A stretch of 5,221 bases of DNA from Paralcaligenes sp039935015. GTDB taxonomy: Bacteria; Pseudomonadota; Gammaproteobacteria; Burkholderiales; Burkholderiaceae_B. Position numbers and translations under genes: made by a program. The stretch covers positions 1 to 5,221 of the forward strand of contig JBDTLC010000198.1 of assembly GCA_039935015.1 (NCBI GenBank), written 5' to 3'. The notes under the pieces were generated by a model. It did no database searches, was not told the DNA's origin, and worked only from the letters and a program-made list of their open reading frames with translations. Positions 1-5,221 of the stretch are shown piece after piece (position 1 is the stretch's first letter; the number at the start of each line of letters is the position of its first letter).

Positions 1-8
1 ATCGCATC

Positions 9-95
9 TGGTGGTGGGGGTTGGATTCGAACCAACGTAGACGCAAGGTCAACAGATTTACAGTCTGCCCCCTTTAACCACTCGGGCACCCCACC
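9..95 (-). tRNA. tRNA-Tyr (anticodon GUA)
   Basis: This gene makes the tRNA that carries tyrosine. Read on the minus strand, the acceptor stem pairs GGTGGGG (95-89) with CCCCACC (19-13), followed by discriminator A (12) and an encoded CCA end (11-9). The anticodon stem is GCAGA/TCTGT around the loop CTGTAAA (63-57), which places anticodon GTA at 61-59. The T arm has stem GTTGG/CCAAC with loop TTCGAAT. The variable region (51-37) is long and has its own short GAC/GTC stem, as expected for a class II tRNA such as Tyr, Leu or Ser; the anticodon decides for Tyr. It lies 173 bp downstream of parB in the same orientation and has its own promoter. Only 8 bases remain beyond its 3' end, so a following gene or terminator cannot be seen. 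Confidence 0.97.
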
Positions 96-110
96 AAAAG
101 AGAACTGCGA

Positions 111-139
111 ATTATGCTGACTTTTTAAGAGCTTGTCAA
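111..139 (-). promoter_or_regulatory. Promoter of tRNA-Tyr
   Basis: On the minus strand a perfect -35 hexamer TTGACA (139-134) is followed by a 17-bp spacer and a -10 hexamer CATAAT (116-111), which matches TATAAT at five of six positions. Transcription would start near 106-104, giving a leader of about 10 nt before the mature tRNA end at 95. The bases just after the -10 (TCGC) resemble the GC-rich discriminator typical of stable-RNA promoters under stringent control; that regulatory reading is an inference. Confidence 0.85.
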
Positions 140-165
140 ATTGGAATGTGAGGTTTTGATAGGTG

Positions 166-232
166 AGAAGGGGTGTCAATACTCTGTATGGGATTGGGCG
201 GGATCGGGATGGCACGCCCACAACACCCTTCT
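166..232. repeat. Nested inverted repeats between parB and tRNA-Tyr
   Basis: An outer inverted repeat pairs AGAAGGGGTGT (166-176) with AACACCCTTCT (222-232), with one unpaired G. It encloses an inner perfect stem TGGGCG (195-200) / CGCCCA (215-220) with a 14-nt loop. The arrangement could fold in RNA downstream of parB. No T-run follows it on the minus strand, so it is not a convincing intrinsic terminator. It could be a 3'-end stabilising structure or chance in a G/C-rich spacer. Confidence 0.4.
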
Positions 233-235
233 TGC

Positions 236-255
236 AGAAACACGCCCTACAGGGC
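236..255 (-). terminator. Weak candidate terminator after parB
   Basis: Directly downstream of the parB stop, the minus strand reads GCCCTGTAGGGC (255-244), a short hairpin with a tight loop, followed by GTGTTTCT. The stem is only 4-5 bp and the T-run only three bases, so termination here would be inefficient. A second stem (271-287) lies just upstream across the parB stop codon: AGGTGTC / GACGCCT with loop GTT and one G-U pair. No stronger terminator is visible between parB and the tRNA promoter, so some read-through into tRNA-Tyr is possible. Confidence 0.25.
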
Positions 256-268
256 CACTTACGACCTC

Positions 269-1189
269 TCAGGCGTCAACGACACCTGACAGCCCCTGAC
301 GTTCAAGCAAAGAATTCAGATGTTCCCAGCCGTGGAAATCTATAACAATCTGCCCACGGCTTTTGGCGCCAATTTTCAGCGTAACCCGGGTGCCCAGGTG
401 ATCTGACAGTGCCTGTTCCAGGCGCTTGAGATCTCCGGACTGGCCCACCGTCTTGCGCGGCGCTTTAGGCGTCTGGCCTTCCTCGGCTTCGCGCAGGGAT
501 CGCCCCACGAGGTTTTCGGTCTCACGCACCGACAGACGCTTAGCGATGACCTCATTGGCCAGCAATATTTGCGCCGCGGCTTCCGTCGCTAGCAAGGCAC
601 GCGCATGACCCATATCGATGTCTCCAGCCAGCAACATCGTTTGCACCGGCCCGGTCAAATTGAGCAGGCGCAACAGATTACTGGTAGCCGACCGCGAACG
701 CCCAATGGCCTGGGCGGCCTGGTCATGAGTCAGGCCGAACTCGTCGAGCAAACGCCGCACGCCATGCGCTTCTTCCAGCGGATTTAAATCTTCTCGCTGA
801 ATATTTTCGACCAAGGCCATGACAGCGGCGCTTTCATCGGGCACATCGCGCACCAGCACAGGAACCTCGGTCAGGCCGGCCAACTGGGCCGCACGAAAAC
901 GCCGTTCACCGGCGATAATTTCGTATTGCCCACTGCCGTCCAGTGGGCGAACCAATATCGGCGCCATGATGCCCTGAGTTCGGATGGATTCCGCCAACTC
1001 ATTTAGCGCCCCTTCATCCATGCGTGTGCGTGGCTGATACTTACCCGCGCGCAACTTCTTCAGGCTAAGGGTCGAGGGTGCCGCACGTTTGTTGTCGCCG
1101 ACTTTGCCCAGTTCGCTGATAGCGGTGGCATCTTCGCCCAGGAGGGCCTCTAAGCCGCGCCCCAGTCCTTTAGGTTTTTTTGTAGCCAT
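269..1189 (-). CDS. parB: Chromosome-partitioning protein ParB (CTPase, parS-binding)
   Basis: ParB binds the centromere site parS, uses CTP to clamp and slide onto neighbouring DNA, and stimulates the ParA ATPase so that newly copied origins move apart; it acts on the nucleoid. Seen in the 306-residue protein: an N-terminal ParA-contact motif KGLGRGLEALLG (7-18); the ParB/Srx nucleotide-binding region with QPR (52-54), GERRFRAA (94-101) and ENIQREDLNP (128-137); a helix-turn-helix around 154-176; MGHARALL (193-200); and a C-terminal segment (about 250-300) fitting the dimerisation domain. The length is normal for chromosomal ParB. I chose the ATG at 1189 because AAGGA lies 7 nt upstream and the protein then begins MATKKPKGLGRG, as is usual in the family; the in-frame TTG at 1222 would add 11 residues. 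It follows parA by 33 bp, and its target sites lie at 4675-4732. Confidence 0.97.
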   Translation of the reverse strand: MATKKPKGLGRGLEALLGEDATAISELGKVGDNKRAAPSTLSLKKLRAGKYQPRTRMDEGALNELAESIRTQGIMAPILVRPLDGSGQYEIIAGERRFRAAQLAGLTEVPVLVRDVPDESAAVMALVENIQREDLNPLEEAHGVRRLLDEFGLTHDQAAQAIGRSRSATSNLLRLLNLTGPVQTMLLAGDIDMGHARALLATEAAAQILLANEVIAKRLSVRETENLVGRSLREAEEGQTPKAPRKTVGQSGDLKRLEQALSDHLGTRVTLKIGAKSRGQIVIDFHGWEHLNSLLERQGLSGVVDA

Positions 1190-1196
1190 AGCATTT

Positions 1197-1201
1197 TCCT
1201 T
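1197..1201 (-). promoter_or_regulatory. Ribosome binding site of parB
   Basis: AAGGA on the minus strand, 7 nt before the ATG at 1189-1187, lies in the 33-bp parA-parB gap. It supports the ATG start over the TTG at 1222, which would lie upstream of this site. Confidence 0.8.
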
Positions 1202-1222
1202 TACGTTGCAGCGACCCGGCAA

Positions 1223-2035
1223 TCAGGCGCCAGCCTGTGCGGCCTCTTGTTTAATACGCTTGATCAGTTCGTTGCCAAATTCAATATAGGCTTTGGCGCC
1301 GCGCGAGTTCCTGTCGTAGATAATGCCTGGCAAGCCATGGCTGGGCGCTTCGGCTAAACGTACATTGCGCGGCACGATGGACTTGAACACTTTGTCTCCA
1401 AAATGCGTTTCGATCTGTGCGGACACCTGCTGCTGCAGGGTCACACGCGGGTCGAACATGACTCGCAGCAAACCGATCAATTGCAGGTCGGGATTGATAT
1501 TGCGGTGTACGCGTTTGACTGTATTGACCAGATCGGACAGGCCTTCGAGCGCGAAATATTCGCACTGCATGGGGATGATCACGCCATGAGCCGAGGCCAG
1601 ACCATTCAAGGTCAACAGCGACAGTGTCGGCGGACAATCGATCAGAATGAAGTCGTATTCGTCGATGATCAAGTCGATGGCTAGCTTGAGCTGCTGTTCG
1701 CGATCTTCCATCTGAACTAGGTCGATCTCTGCGCCAGAGAGCTCTCGATTCGCCGGCAATACATCATAAGCGCCAGCCTCAGAGCGGACTCGAGCCTGGG
1801 CAATGGTGGCGGTCCCGATCAGAACCTGGTACAGATTCTTCTCAACCGTATTCTTGTTGATACCGCTGCCCATCGTAGCATTGCCTTGCGGATCCAGGTC
1901 GATCAGCAGTACACGCTTGCCGTGCGTAGACAGGGCCGCCGCAAGATTGATGGCGGTGGTGGTTTTACCCACGCCACCCTTTTGATTGGCAATGCAAAAT
2001 ACCTGGGCGGGTTTGCGTGTAGCAGGTGGGTTCAT
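1223..2035 (-). CDS. parA: Chromosome-partitioning ATPase ParA (Soj/MinD family)
   Basis: ParA is the Walker-type ATPase of chromosome segregation. Its ATP-bound dimer coats the nucleoid, and ParB-parS complexes release it, which pulls origins apart. Seen in the 270-residue protein: deviant Walker A KGGVGKTT (19-26) with the signature lysine K19 and catalytic-site K24; LLIDLDPQGNAT (43-54), the Walker A' region with D48; Walker B ILIDCPP (130-136) with D133; and RNVRLAEAPSHGLP (223-236), the conserved C-terminal segment near the DNA-binding surface in Soj-type proteins. The short N-terminus (about 10 residues before the first strand) lacks a DNA-binding HTH, so this is the chromosomal (type Ib-like) form rather than the long plasmid type Ia. 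ATG 2035 is preferred over TTG 2062: AAGGA sits 5 nt upstream, and the ATG overlaps the rsmG stop as ATGA, which points to translational coupling. Confidence 0.97.
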   Translation of the reverse strand: MNPPATRKPAQVFCIANQKGGVGKTTTAINLAAALSTHGKRVLLIDLDPQGNATMGSGINKNTVEKNLYQVLIGTATIAQARVRSEAGAYDVLPANRELSGAEIDLVQMEDREQQLKLAIDLIIDEYDFILIDCPPTLSLLTLNGLASAHGVIIPMQCEYFALEGLSDLVNTVKRVHRNINPDLQLIGLLRVMFDPRVTLQQQVSAQIETHFGDKVFKSIVPRNVRLAEAPSHGLPGIIYDRNSRGAKAYIEFGNELIKRIKQEAAQAGA

Positions 2036-2709
2036 GGGTTTCCTTGGACTCGAGTCAACCAAACCAGGCAGCGCTGGGCATTTAATTCGGGCACCGCCAA
2101 TGGCTCGACTCGCGCAACGCGCCAGTCGGTATTGTGCACAAGCGCCTGCATTTCATCGTGCGGCTCATGGCCTTTCATGGCCAGTAAACTCGCTCCATCG
2201 GCGGCATGCATGCCTGCCAGTTTTGCAAAATCGCCCAGGGAGGCAAAAGCACGCGAGACCACAATGTCGGCATGCATCGGGTCGAGCTTTTCGACGCGGC
2301 CATGAGTCGCATGCAGGTTAGGCAAACTTAACGCACCCGACATCTGGCGTACAAAAGCTGTCTTCTTTTCGACCGCATCAACGCAATGTACCTGCCAGCG
2401 CGGGCACGCTATCGCCAAGACAACACCGGGCAAGCCTGCCCCTGAACCCACGTCTACTATCAGTGCGTCGGAGCGGGCGCGCGCGCCAAGCGCTGCGCGA
2501 ATCGGGCCGAGTACAGACAGACTGTCGAAGAGATGTTGCACCAATATTTGTTCGCTCTCACGCAACGCCGTCAGGTTATAGGTTTTATTCCAACGCTGCA
2601 TCTGGGCCATGTAGTCGAGCAAGGTCTGCAACTGCGCCGCCTCGAGCTCCTGCCCCATTGCGCGGACCGCCTCGTCAAGCCGCGCAATGGGGCTGGAATG
2701 CGCCGCCAT
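2032..2709 (-). CDS. rsmG: 16S rRNA (guanine527-N7)-methyltransferase RsmG (GidB)
   Basis: RsmG transfers a methyl group from S-adenosylmethionine to N7 of G527 in the 530 loop of 16S rRNA. In other bacteria its loss gives low-level streptomycin resistance. Seen in the 225-residue protein: an N-terminal helical segment ending in WNKTYNLTALRE (40-51) and QHLFDSLS (58-65); the SAM-binding glycine loop DVGSGAGLPGV (86-96); the acidic turn VDAVEKKTAFV (110-120); VVSRAFASL (150-158), containing the conserved SRA; and LAMKG (176-180). This is a complete Rossmann-type class I methyltransferase, slightly longer than the E. coli protein (207 aa) because of a longer N-terminus. Its ATG shares one base with the mnmG stop (TGATG, 2711-2707), and no strong Shine-Dalgarno precedes it, so translation is probably coupled to mnmG. 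Its stop overlaps the parA start. Confidence 0.96.
   Translation of the reverse strand: MAAHSSPIARLDEAVRAMGQELEAAQLQTLLDYMAQMQRWNKTYNLTALRESEQILVQHLFDSLSVLGPIRAALGARARSDALIVDVGSGAGLPGVVLAIACPRWQVHCVDAVEKKTAFVRQMSGALSLPNLHATHGRVEKLDPMHADIVVSRAFASLGDFAKLAGMHAADGASLLAMKGHEPHDEMQALVHNTDWRVARVEPLAVPELNAQRCLVWLTRVQGNP
2041..2045 (-). promoter_or_regulatory. Ribosome binding site of parA, inside the rsmG 3' end
   Basis: AAGGA on the minus strand is 5 nt before the parA ATG (2035-2033). It lies within the last codons of rsmG, and the rsmG stop (2034-2032) overlaps the parA start as ATGA. Ribosomes finishing rsmG could therefore reinitiate on parA. The site fixes the parA start at 2035. Confidence 0.8.
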
Positions 2710-4619
2710 CAGGCTGCTTTCTTGCCGTACTGCAGGCGCTTAAGATGCACCAATAATAGAGACATGGCGGCCGGCGTAATGCCCGAGATGCGGCTGGCCT
2801 GCCCCACCGTTTGGGGCCGACTGGCCTTAAGTCTCTGACGCACTTCTATAGACAAGCTTGTCACGGCATCGTAATCCATATTGATAGGAATAGCCTGCTG
2901 CTCATGCGTCGCCTGCTTTTCCACTTCGGCCTGCTGACGCGTGACGTAGCCGGCATATTTCACTTGAATTTCCACCTGTTCAGCAGCGATCGCATCGAGC
3001 TTCACGGGACCCGCGAACGTAGCACCCGCGGTCGTGGGCGTTGTCATTAACGCGTGATAGGTAACTTCTGGACGCTTAAGTAAATCGGCCAGGGAATATT
3101 CGCGCTCTACTTGCTTGCCTAGAAGGTTAAGGGCAGTCTGTGCTTCGAGCGTCTTAGGATTGACCCAAACCGACTTTAACCGCTCCACTTCGCTCGCCAC
3201 TGCGTCGCGCTTGCGATTGAAATACCCCCACCGGATATCATCGACCAGACCCATGCGCCGACCATCTTCAGTAAGCCGCATATCGGCATTATCCTCGCGT
3301 AAGCTAAGCCGGTATTCGGCACGCGATGTGAACATACGATAGGGCTCGGTAACTCCTCGGGTAATCAAGTCATCAATCATTACACCTAGATACGCTTGAT
3401 TACGTTTGGGTAGCCATGGTTCTTCGTCTTTTGCCTTTCGCGCGGCATTCAGGCCCGCGAGCAGACCCTGTGCGGCGGCTTCTTCATAGCCCGTTGTGCC
3501 ATTGATTTGGCCAGCAAAAAACAAACCCTTTATCGACTGGGTTTCGAGGTTGGCCTTAAGCGCACGCGGGTCGAAATAGTCATACTCGATTGCATATCCC
3601 GGGCGCATGATGATCGCATTTTCCAAGCCGGGCAACGTTCTTAACAGGGCCAGTTGCACATCAAAGGGCAGACTGGTCGAAACGCCGTTGGGATAAATCT
3701 CGTTCGTTGATAAACCCTCGGGTTCCAGAAAAACCTGATGGCTATCTTTGTCGGCGAAGCGATGGATTTTGTCTTCAATGGACGGGCAATAGCGCGGGCC
3801 GACGCCTTCTATCAGGCCGCTGTATAAGGGAGACCGATCCAGGCCGGCACGAATAATGTCGTGGGTGCGCGTGTTGGTATGCGTAATCCAGCAGGGTAAC
3901 TGCCTGGGGTGCATGGAGGCTTCGCCCATATATGAAAAGACCGGCACCGGATCAGAGTCACCCAGCTGGACTTCGGTACGGGCGAAATCAATAGATCTTG
4001 CGTCAACGCGGGGAGGCGTCCCGGTCTTCAGGCGCCCCTGTGGCAACTTCAATTCTTTGAGCCGCTGACCCAGGGTAATGGCTGGCGGATCGCCCGCACG
4101 GCCGGCTGAATAGTGATTTAGCCCGACGTGAATCAGGCCGTTCAAGAAGGTGCCCGCCGTCAAGACCACGGTCTTACCTCGAAACTTGAGCCCTATTTGG
4201 GTAACAGCACCGCAGACGTGATCACCTTCAAGCATCAGGTCTTCTACCGACTGTTGAAATATCGTCAGGTTCTTCTGATTCTGCAGGGTGGTTCGGATAG
4301 CACGGCGATATAAGGACCGATCTGCCTGGACACGTGTCGCTCGAACGGCGGGGCCCTTGGAGCGATTAAGGATTCGAAATTGTATGCCGGCCTGGTCTGC
4401 AGCGAGGGCCATGGCACCGCCCAAAGCGTCAATCTCTCTAACCAGATGGCCCTTGCCTATACCGCCAATAGACGGGTTACAGGACATTTGCCCCAGGGTT
4501 TCCATATTGTGAGTTAGCAGCAAAGTGGCCGCACCCGTACGCGCTGCAGCGAGGGCAGCTTCTGTGCCGGCATGGCCGCCACCGATAACAATTACATCAA
4601 ACACATCTGGATAGATCAT
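2709..4619 (-). CDS. mnmG: tRNA U34 carboxymethylaminomethyl-modification subunit MnmG (GidA)
   Basis: MnmG is the FAD-dependent partner of the GTPase MnmE. Together they build (carboxymethyl)aminomethyl groups at C5 of wobble uridine 34 in tRNAs reading NNA/NNG codons, using a methylene-tetrahydrofolate carbon. Seen in the 636-residue protein: the FAD-binding loop GGGHAG (13-18); MSCNPSIGG (45-53) with C47; RILNRSKGPAV (82-92); GPRYCPSIEDK (274-284) with the second catalytic cysteine C278; and AGQINGTTGYEEAAAQG (369-385). The last two match the two classic GidA signatures. A C-terminal helical domain (about 550-636), which in the family contacts MnmE and tRNA, is intact. The length is close to E. 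coli MnmG (629 aa). The ATG at 4619 is set by the usual distance to the FAD loop; no clear Shine-Dalgarno precedes it. It is the first gene of the four-gene cluster; mnmE is not in the window. Confidence 0.98.
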   Translation of the reverse strand: MIYPDVFDVIVIGGGHAGTEAALAAARTGAATLLLTHNMETLGQMSCNPSIGGIGKGHLVREIDALGGAMALAADQAGIQFRILNRSKGPAVRATRVQADRSLYRRAIRTTLQNQKNLTIFQQSVEDLMLEGDHVCGAVTQIGLKFRGKTVVLTAGTFLNGLIHVGLNHYSAGRAGDPPAITLGQRLKELKLPQGRLKTGTPPRVDARSIDFARTEVQLGDSDPVPVFSYMGEASMHPRQLPCWITHTNTRTHDIIRAGLDRSPLYSGLIEGVGPRYCPSIEDKIHRFADKDSHQVFLEPEGLSTNEIYPNGVSTSLPFDVQLALLRTLPGLENAIIMRPGYAIEYDYFDPRALKANLETQSIKGLFFAGQINGTTGYEEAAAQGLLAGLNAARKAKDEEPWLPKRNQAYLGVMIDDLITRGVTEPYRMFTSRAEYRLSLREDNADMRLTEDGRRMGLVDDIRWGYFNRKRDAVASEVERLKSVWVNPKTLEAQTALNLLGKQVEREYSLADLLKRPEVTYHALMTTPTTAGATFAGPVKLDAIAAEQVEIQVKYAGYVTRQQAEVEKQATHEQQAIPINMDYDAVTSLSIEVRQRLKASRPQTVGQASRISGITPAAMSLLLVHLKRLQYGKKAA

Positions 4620-4645
4620 TTTTAACTTTGTGAGGAGGCGAAACT

Positions 4646-4705
4646 ATGAACATTATACCTTTGGGTCTACTGGTTGTTCCACGTGAAACATCGCCTAGAT
4701 TGTAA
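4646..4705 (+). CDS. Possible 19-codon divergent ORF or leader peptide (speculative)
   Basis: An ATG at 4646 is preceded by GAGGAGG (4632-4638) with a 7-nt spacer, an excellent ribosome binding site on the plus strand. It opens a 19-residue frame (MNIIPLGLLVVPRETSPRL) ending in TAA at 4705. The frame reads straight through parS site 1 and over the candidate mnmG promoter, so its sequence is partly dictated by those elements. I see no convincing plus-strand promoter upstream, where the DNA is the 5' end of mnmG. No family is recognised. It may be chance. Confidence 0.15.
   Translation: MNIIPLGLLVVPRETSPRL
4652..4680 (-). promoter_or_regulatory. Candidate promoter of the mnmG-rsmG-parA-parB operon, overlapping parS
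   Basis: On the minus strand a perfect -10 hexamer TATAAT lies at 4657-4652. Exactly 17 bp upstream is GGAACA (4680-4675), a weak -35 that matches TTGACA only at its last three bases and forms one arm of the parS site 4675-4690. Transcription would start near A4645, giving a leader of about 26 nt. A weak -35 buried in a ParB site makes repression or modulation by ParB plausible. The -10 is seen directly; the promoter assignment and regulation are inferred. Confidence 0.65.
4675..4690. promoter_or_regulatory. parS: parS site 1 (ParB-binding centromere site)
   Basis: TGTTCCACGTGAAACA differs from the widely conserved bacterial parS TGTTTCACGTGAAACA at one position (T5 to C) and keeps the central CACGTG. 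It lies 56 bp upstream of the mnmG start, and the cognate ParB is encoded at the end of the same operon. With two bases of flank (4675-4692) it is an exact inverted copy of 4715-4732. Confidence 0.93.
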
Positions 4706-4716
4706 GAATTGGGAGA

Positions 4717-4732
4717 TGTTTCACGTGGAACA
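4717..4732. promoter_or_regulatory. parS: parS site 2 (inverted copy of site 1)
   Basis: TGTTTCACGTGGAACA is the exact reverse complement of site 1, so its single deviation from the consensus falls in the opposite arm. The identity extends over 18 bp (4715-4732 against 4675-4692). The two centres are 42 bp apart, about four turns of B-form DNA, placing both on the same helix face. A pair of sites beside the parAB operon marks the origin-proximal centromere. Confidence 0.93.
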
Positions 4733-4816
4733 GTATCATGTTTCTTAACTCTCGGGCCCAGCCCCGATACGATATCTGAGCGAAGAACCTATCGGATCGC
4801 TGATCGCCAAATTTTC

Positions 4817-4835
4817 AGGTATTCTTCCCATACCT
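4817..4835. repeat. Short perfect inverted repeat
   Basis: AGGTAT (4817-4822) and ATACCT (4830-4835) are separated by 7 bases; two more flanking pairs follow after a mismatch. It could be a small hairpin or a dimeric protein site. No T-run on either strand suggests termination. Confidence 0.3.
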
Positions 4836-4918
4836 AAACAAAGCGCAAACTAGCAGGCTAATTGCACAGGGATCTAGAAGTGGGATGAGAGAGGCCAGCA
4901 GGGAGCACGACCAGGACG

Positions 4919-4943
4919 AAAAGGGGAACTACATTATTTCCCC
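4919..4943 (-). terminator. Candidate intrinsic terminator for a gene to the right
   Basis: On the minus strand, GGGGAA (4943-4938), a 9-nt loop and TTCCCC (4928-4923) form a 6-bp hairpin followed directly by TTTT (4922-4919). This is a short but correctly ordered intrinsic terminator. It could end a transcript entering from beyond the right edge and so insulate the mnmG promoter. The stem is short and the upstream gene is not visible. Confidence 0.35.
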
Positions 4944-5001
4944 GCTGACGCACGTAACCACCCCACACGCCAATTAATAGCCGCAACTCCGCTCAGCCAA
5001 T

Positions 5002-5048
5002 GGAGTAGGAAGTAACAGCAATTCATCAACGTAGTTCCTTCTTACTCC
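5002..5048 (+). repeat. 11-bp inverted repeat
   Basis: GGAGTAGGAAG (5002-5012) pairs with CTTCTTACTCC (5038-5048). As plus-strand RNA it forms an 11-bp stem with one G-U pair; as minus-strand RNA the same position becomes an A-C mismatch, so the plus strand folds better. The 25-nt loop allows a further AAC/GTT pairing after a mismatch. No T-run follows, so it is not a simple terminator. A third copy of the GGAGTA word lies in inverted form at 5053-5058. Confidence 0.35.
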
Positions 5049-5221
5049 CCAGTACTCCTTTGCGCACCAAGCGAAAAGCGGCTTTGAAACTAAAAAACTA
5101 GTTGGAGCTTTTATCAGGGCGAAAAATCGAAGTCGCAAGAGTAATAAAGTTATCTAGTGACGGACAAGCACCCACCCCATTTCTAACAATAACCAGAGCT
5201 AATCACCACGCGGGGCGCATG

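Larger units (their letters stand above)
4733..5221. other. Gene-free region upstream of the mnmG operon
   Basis: About 490 bp without a supportable gene on either strand. It holds several short inverted repeats: AGGTAT/ATACCT (4817-4835), GGGGAA/TTCCCC (4923-4943) and GGAGTAGGAAG/CTTCTTACTCC (5002-5048). There is also a GATCGCTGATCGC direct repeat near 4795-4807. I looked for DnaA boxes (TTATNCACA) on both strands and found none that match well. GATC sites are few. Its position between parS and the neighbouring genes fits an origin-proximal intergenic region, but nothing seen shows it is the origin itself. Confidence 0.6.

Noticed and set aside
1..95. tRNA-Tyr as an integration site of a mobile element
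   Set aside because: Only 8 bases lie beyond its 3' end and no duplicate of the tRNA 3' end or integrase is seen in the window.
163..345. 60-codon plus-strand frame spanning the parB-tRNA spacer and parB 3' end
   Set aside because: No family-like motifs, no good ribosome binding site, and it overlaps the well-supported parB on the opposite strand; the spacer part is explained by inverted repeats.
1190..1222. TTG start at 1222 extending ParB by 11 residues
   Set aside because: The extension would start before the ribosome binding site at 1197-1201, and the usual ParB N-terminus begins at the ATG 1189.
1281..1684. Long frames antisense to or out of frame with parA (about 90-118 codons)
   Set aside because: They are shadows of parA, a complete gene with all ATPase motifs; none shows a recognisable protein.
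2036..2062. TTG start at 2062 extending ParA by 9 residues
   Set aside because: The ATG at 2035 has AAGGA at proper spacing and an ATGA overlap with rsmG; the extra residues are not typical of ParA.
2463..2838. Plus-strand frames of about 100 codons over rsmG and the mnmG 3' end
   Set aside because: Arginine- and proline-rich compositions typical of antisense frames in GC-rich coding DNA; no supporting start signals.
4329..4338. GACACGTGTC palindrome within mnmG as a third parS
   Set aside because: It shares the CACGTG core only; the flanking TGTTT/AAACA arms that define parS are absent, and the bases fit mnmG codons.
4733..5221. Chromosomal origin oriC inside the window
   Set aside because: No well-matched DnaA box cluster, no clear AT-rich unwinding region and few GATC sites; only the neighbourhood suggests an origin nearby.
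5219..5221. ATG at the last three bases as the start of a rightward gene
   Set aside because: No clear Shine-Dalgarno or promoter precedes it, and no codon of the supposed gene can be seen.

Overview
This window looks like an ordinary, conserved piece of a bacterial chromosome next to the replication origin, most likely from a betaproteobacterium of the Burkholderiales. The Alcaligenaceae (the Bordetella / Pusillimonas / Alcaligenes group) are my best guess, inferred from the gene order mnmG-rsmG-parA-parB and from protein character. No database was consulted, so the genus is left open.

Layout. All recognised genes are on the minus strand, so transcription runs from right to left. From upstream to downstream: a gene-free stretch (about 4733-5221); two inverted parS centromere sites (4675-4690 and 4717-4732); a candidate promoter with a perfect TATAAT whose weak -35 lies inside the nearer parS; mnmG (tRNA U34 modification); rsmG (16S rRNA G527 methylation); parA and parB (chromosome segregation); a 173-bp spacer with several inverted repeats; and tRNA-Tyr(GUA), which has its own near-consensus promoter.

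How the genes fit together. The four protein genes are packed like an operon. mnmG and rsmG share one base (TGATG), rsmG and parA overlap by four bases (ATGA), and parA and parB are 33 bp apart. MnmG, RsmG and tRNA-Tyr serve translation. ParA, ParB and parS form a complete ParABS segregation system, with the centromere placed at the head of the operon that encodes its proteins. This suggests, but does not prove, that ParB loading at parS influences transcription of its own operon.

Novelty. I found no undescribed system, mobile element, CRISPR array or defence locus. The points most worth a second look are the geometry of the parS pair (centres 42 bp apart, close to four helical turns), its overlap with the mnmG promoter, and a possible 19-codon divergent reading frame with a strong Shine-Dalgarno that runs across the first parS.
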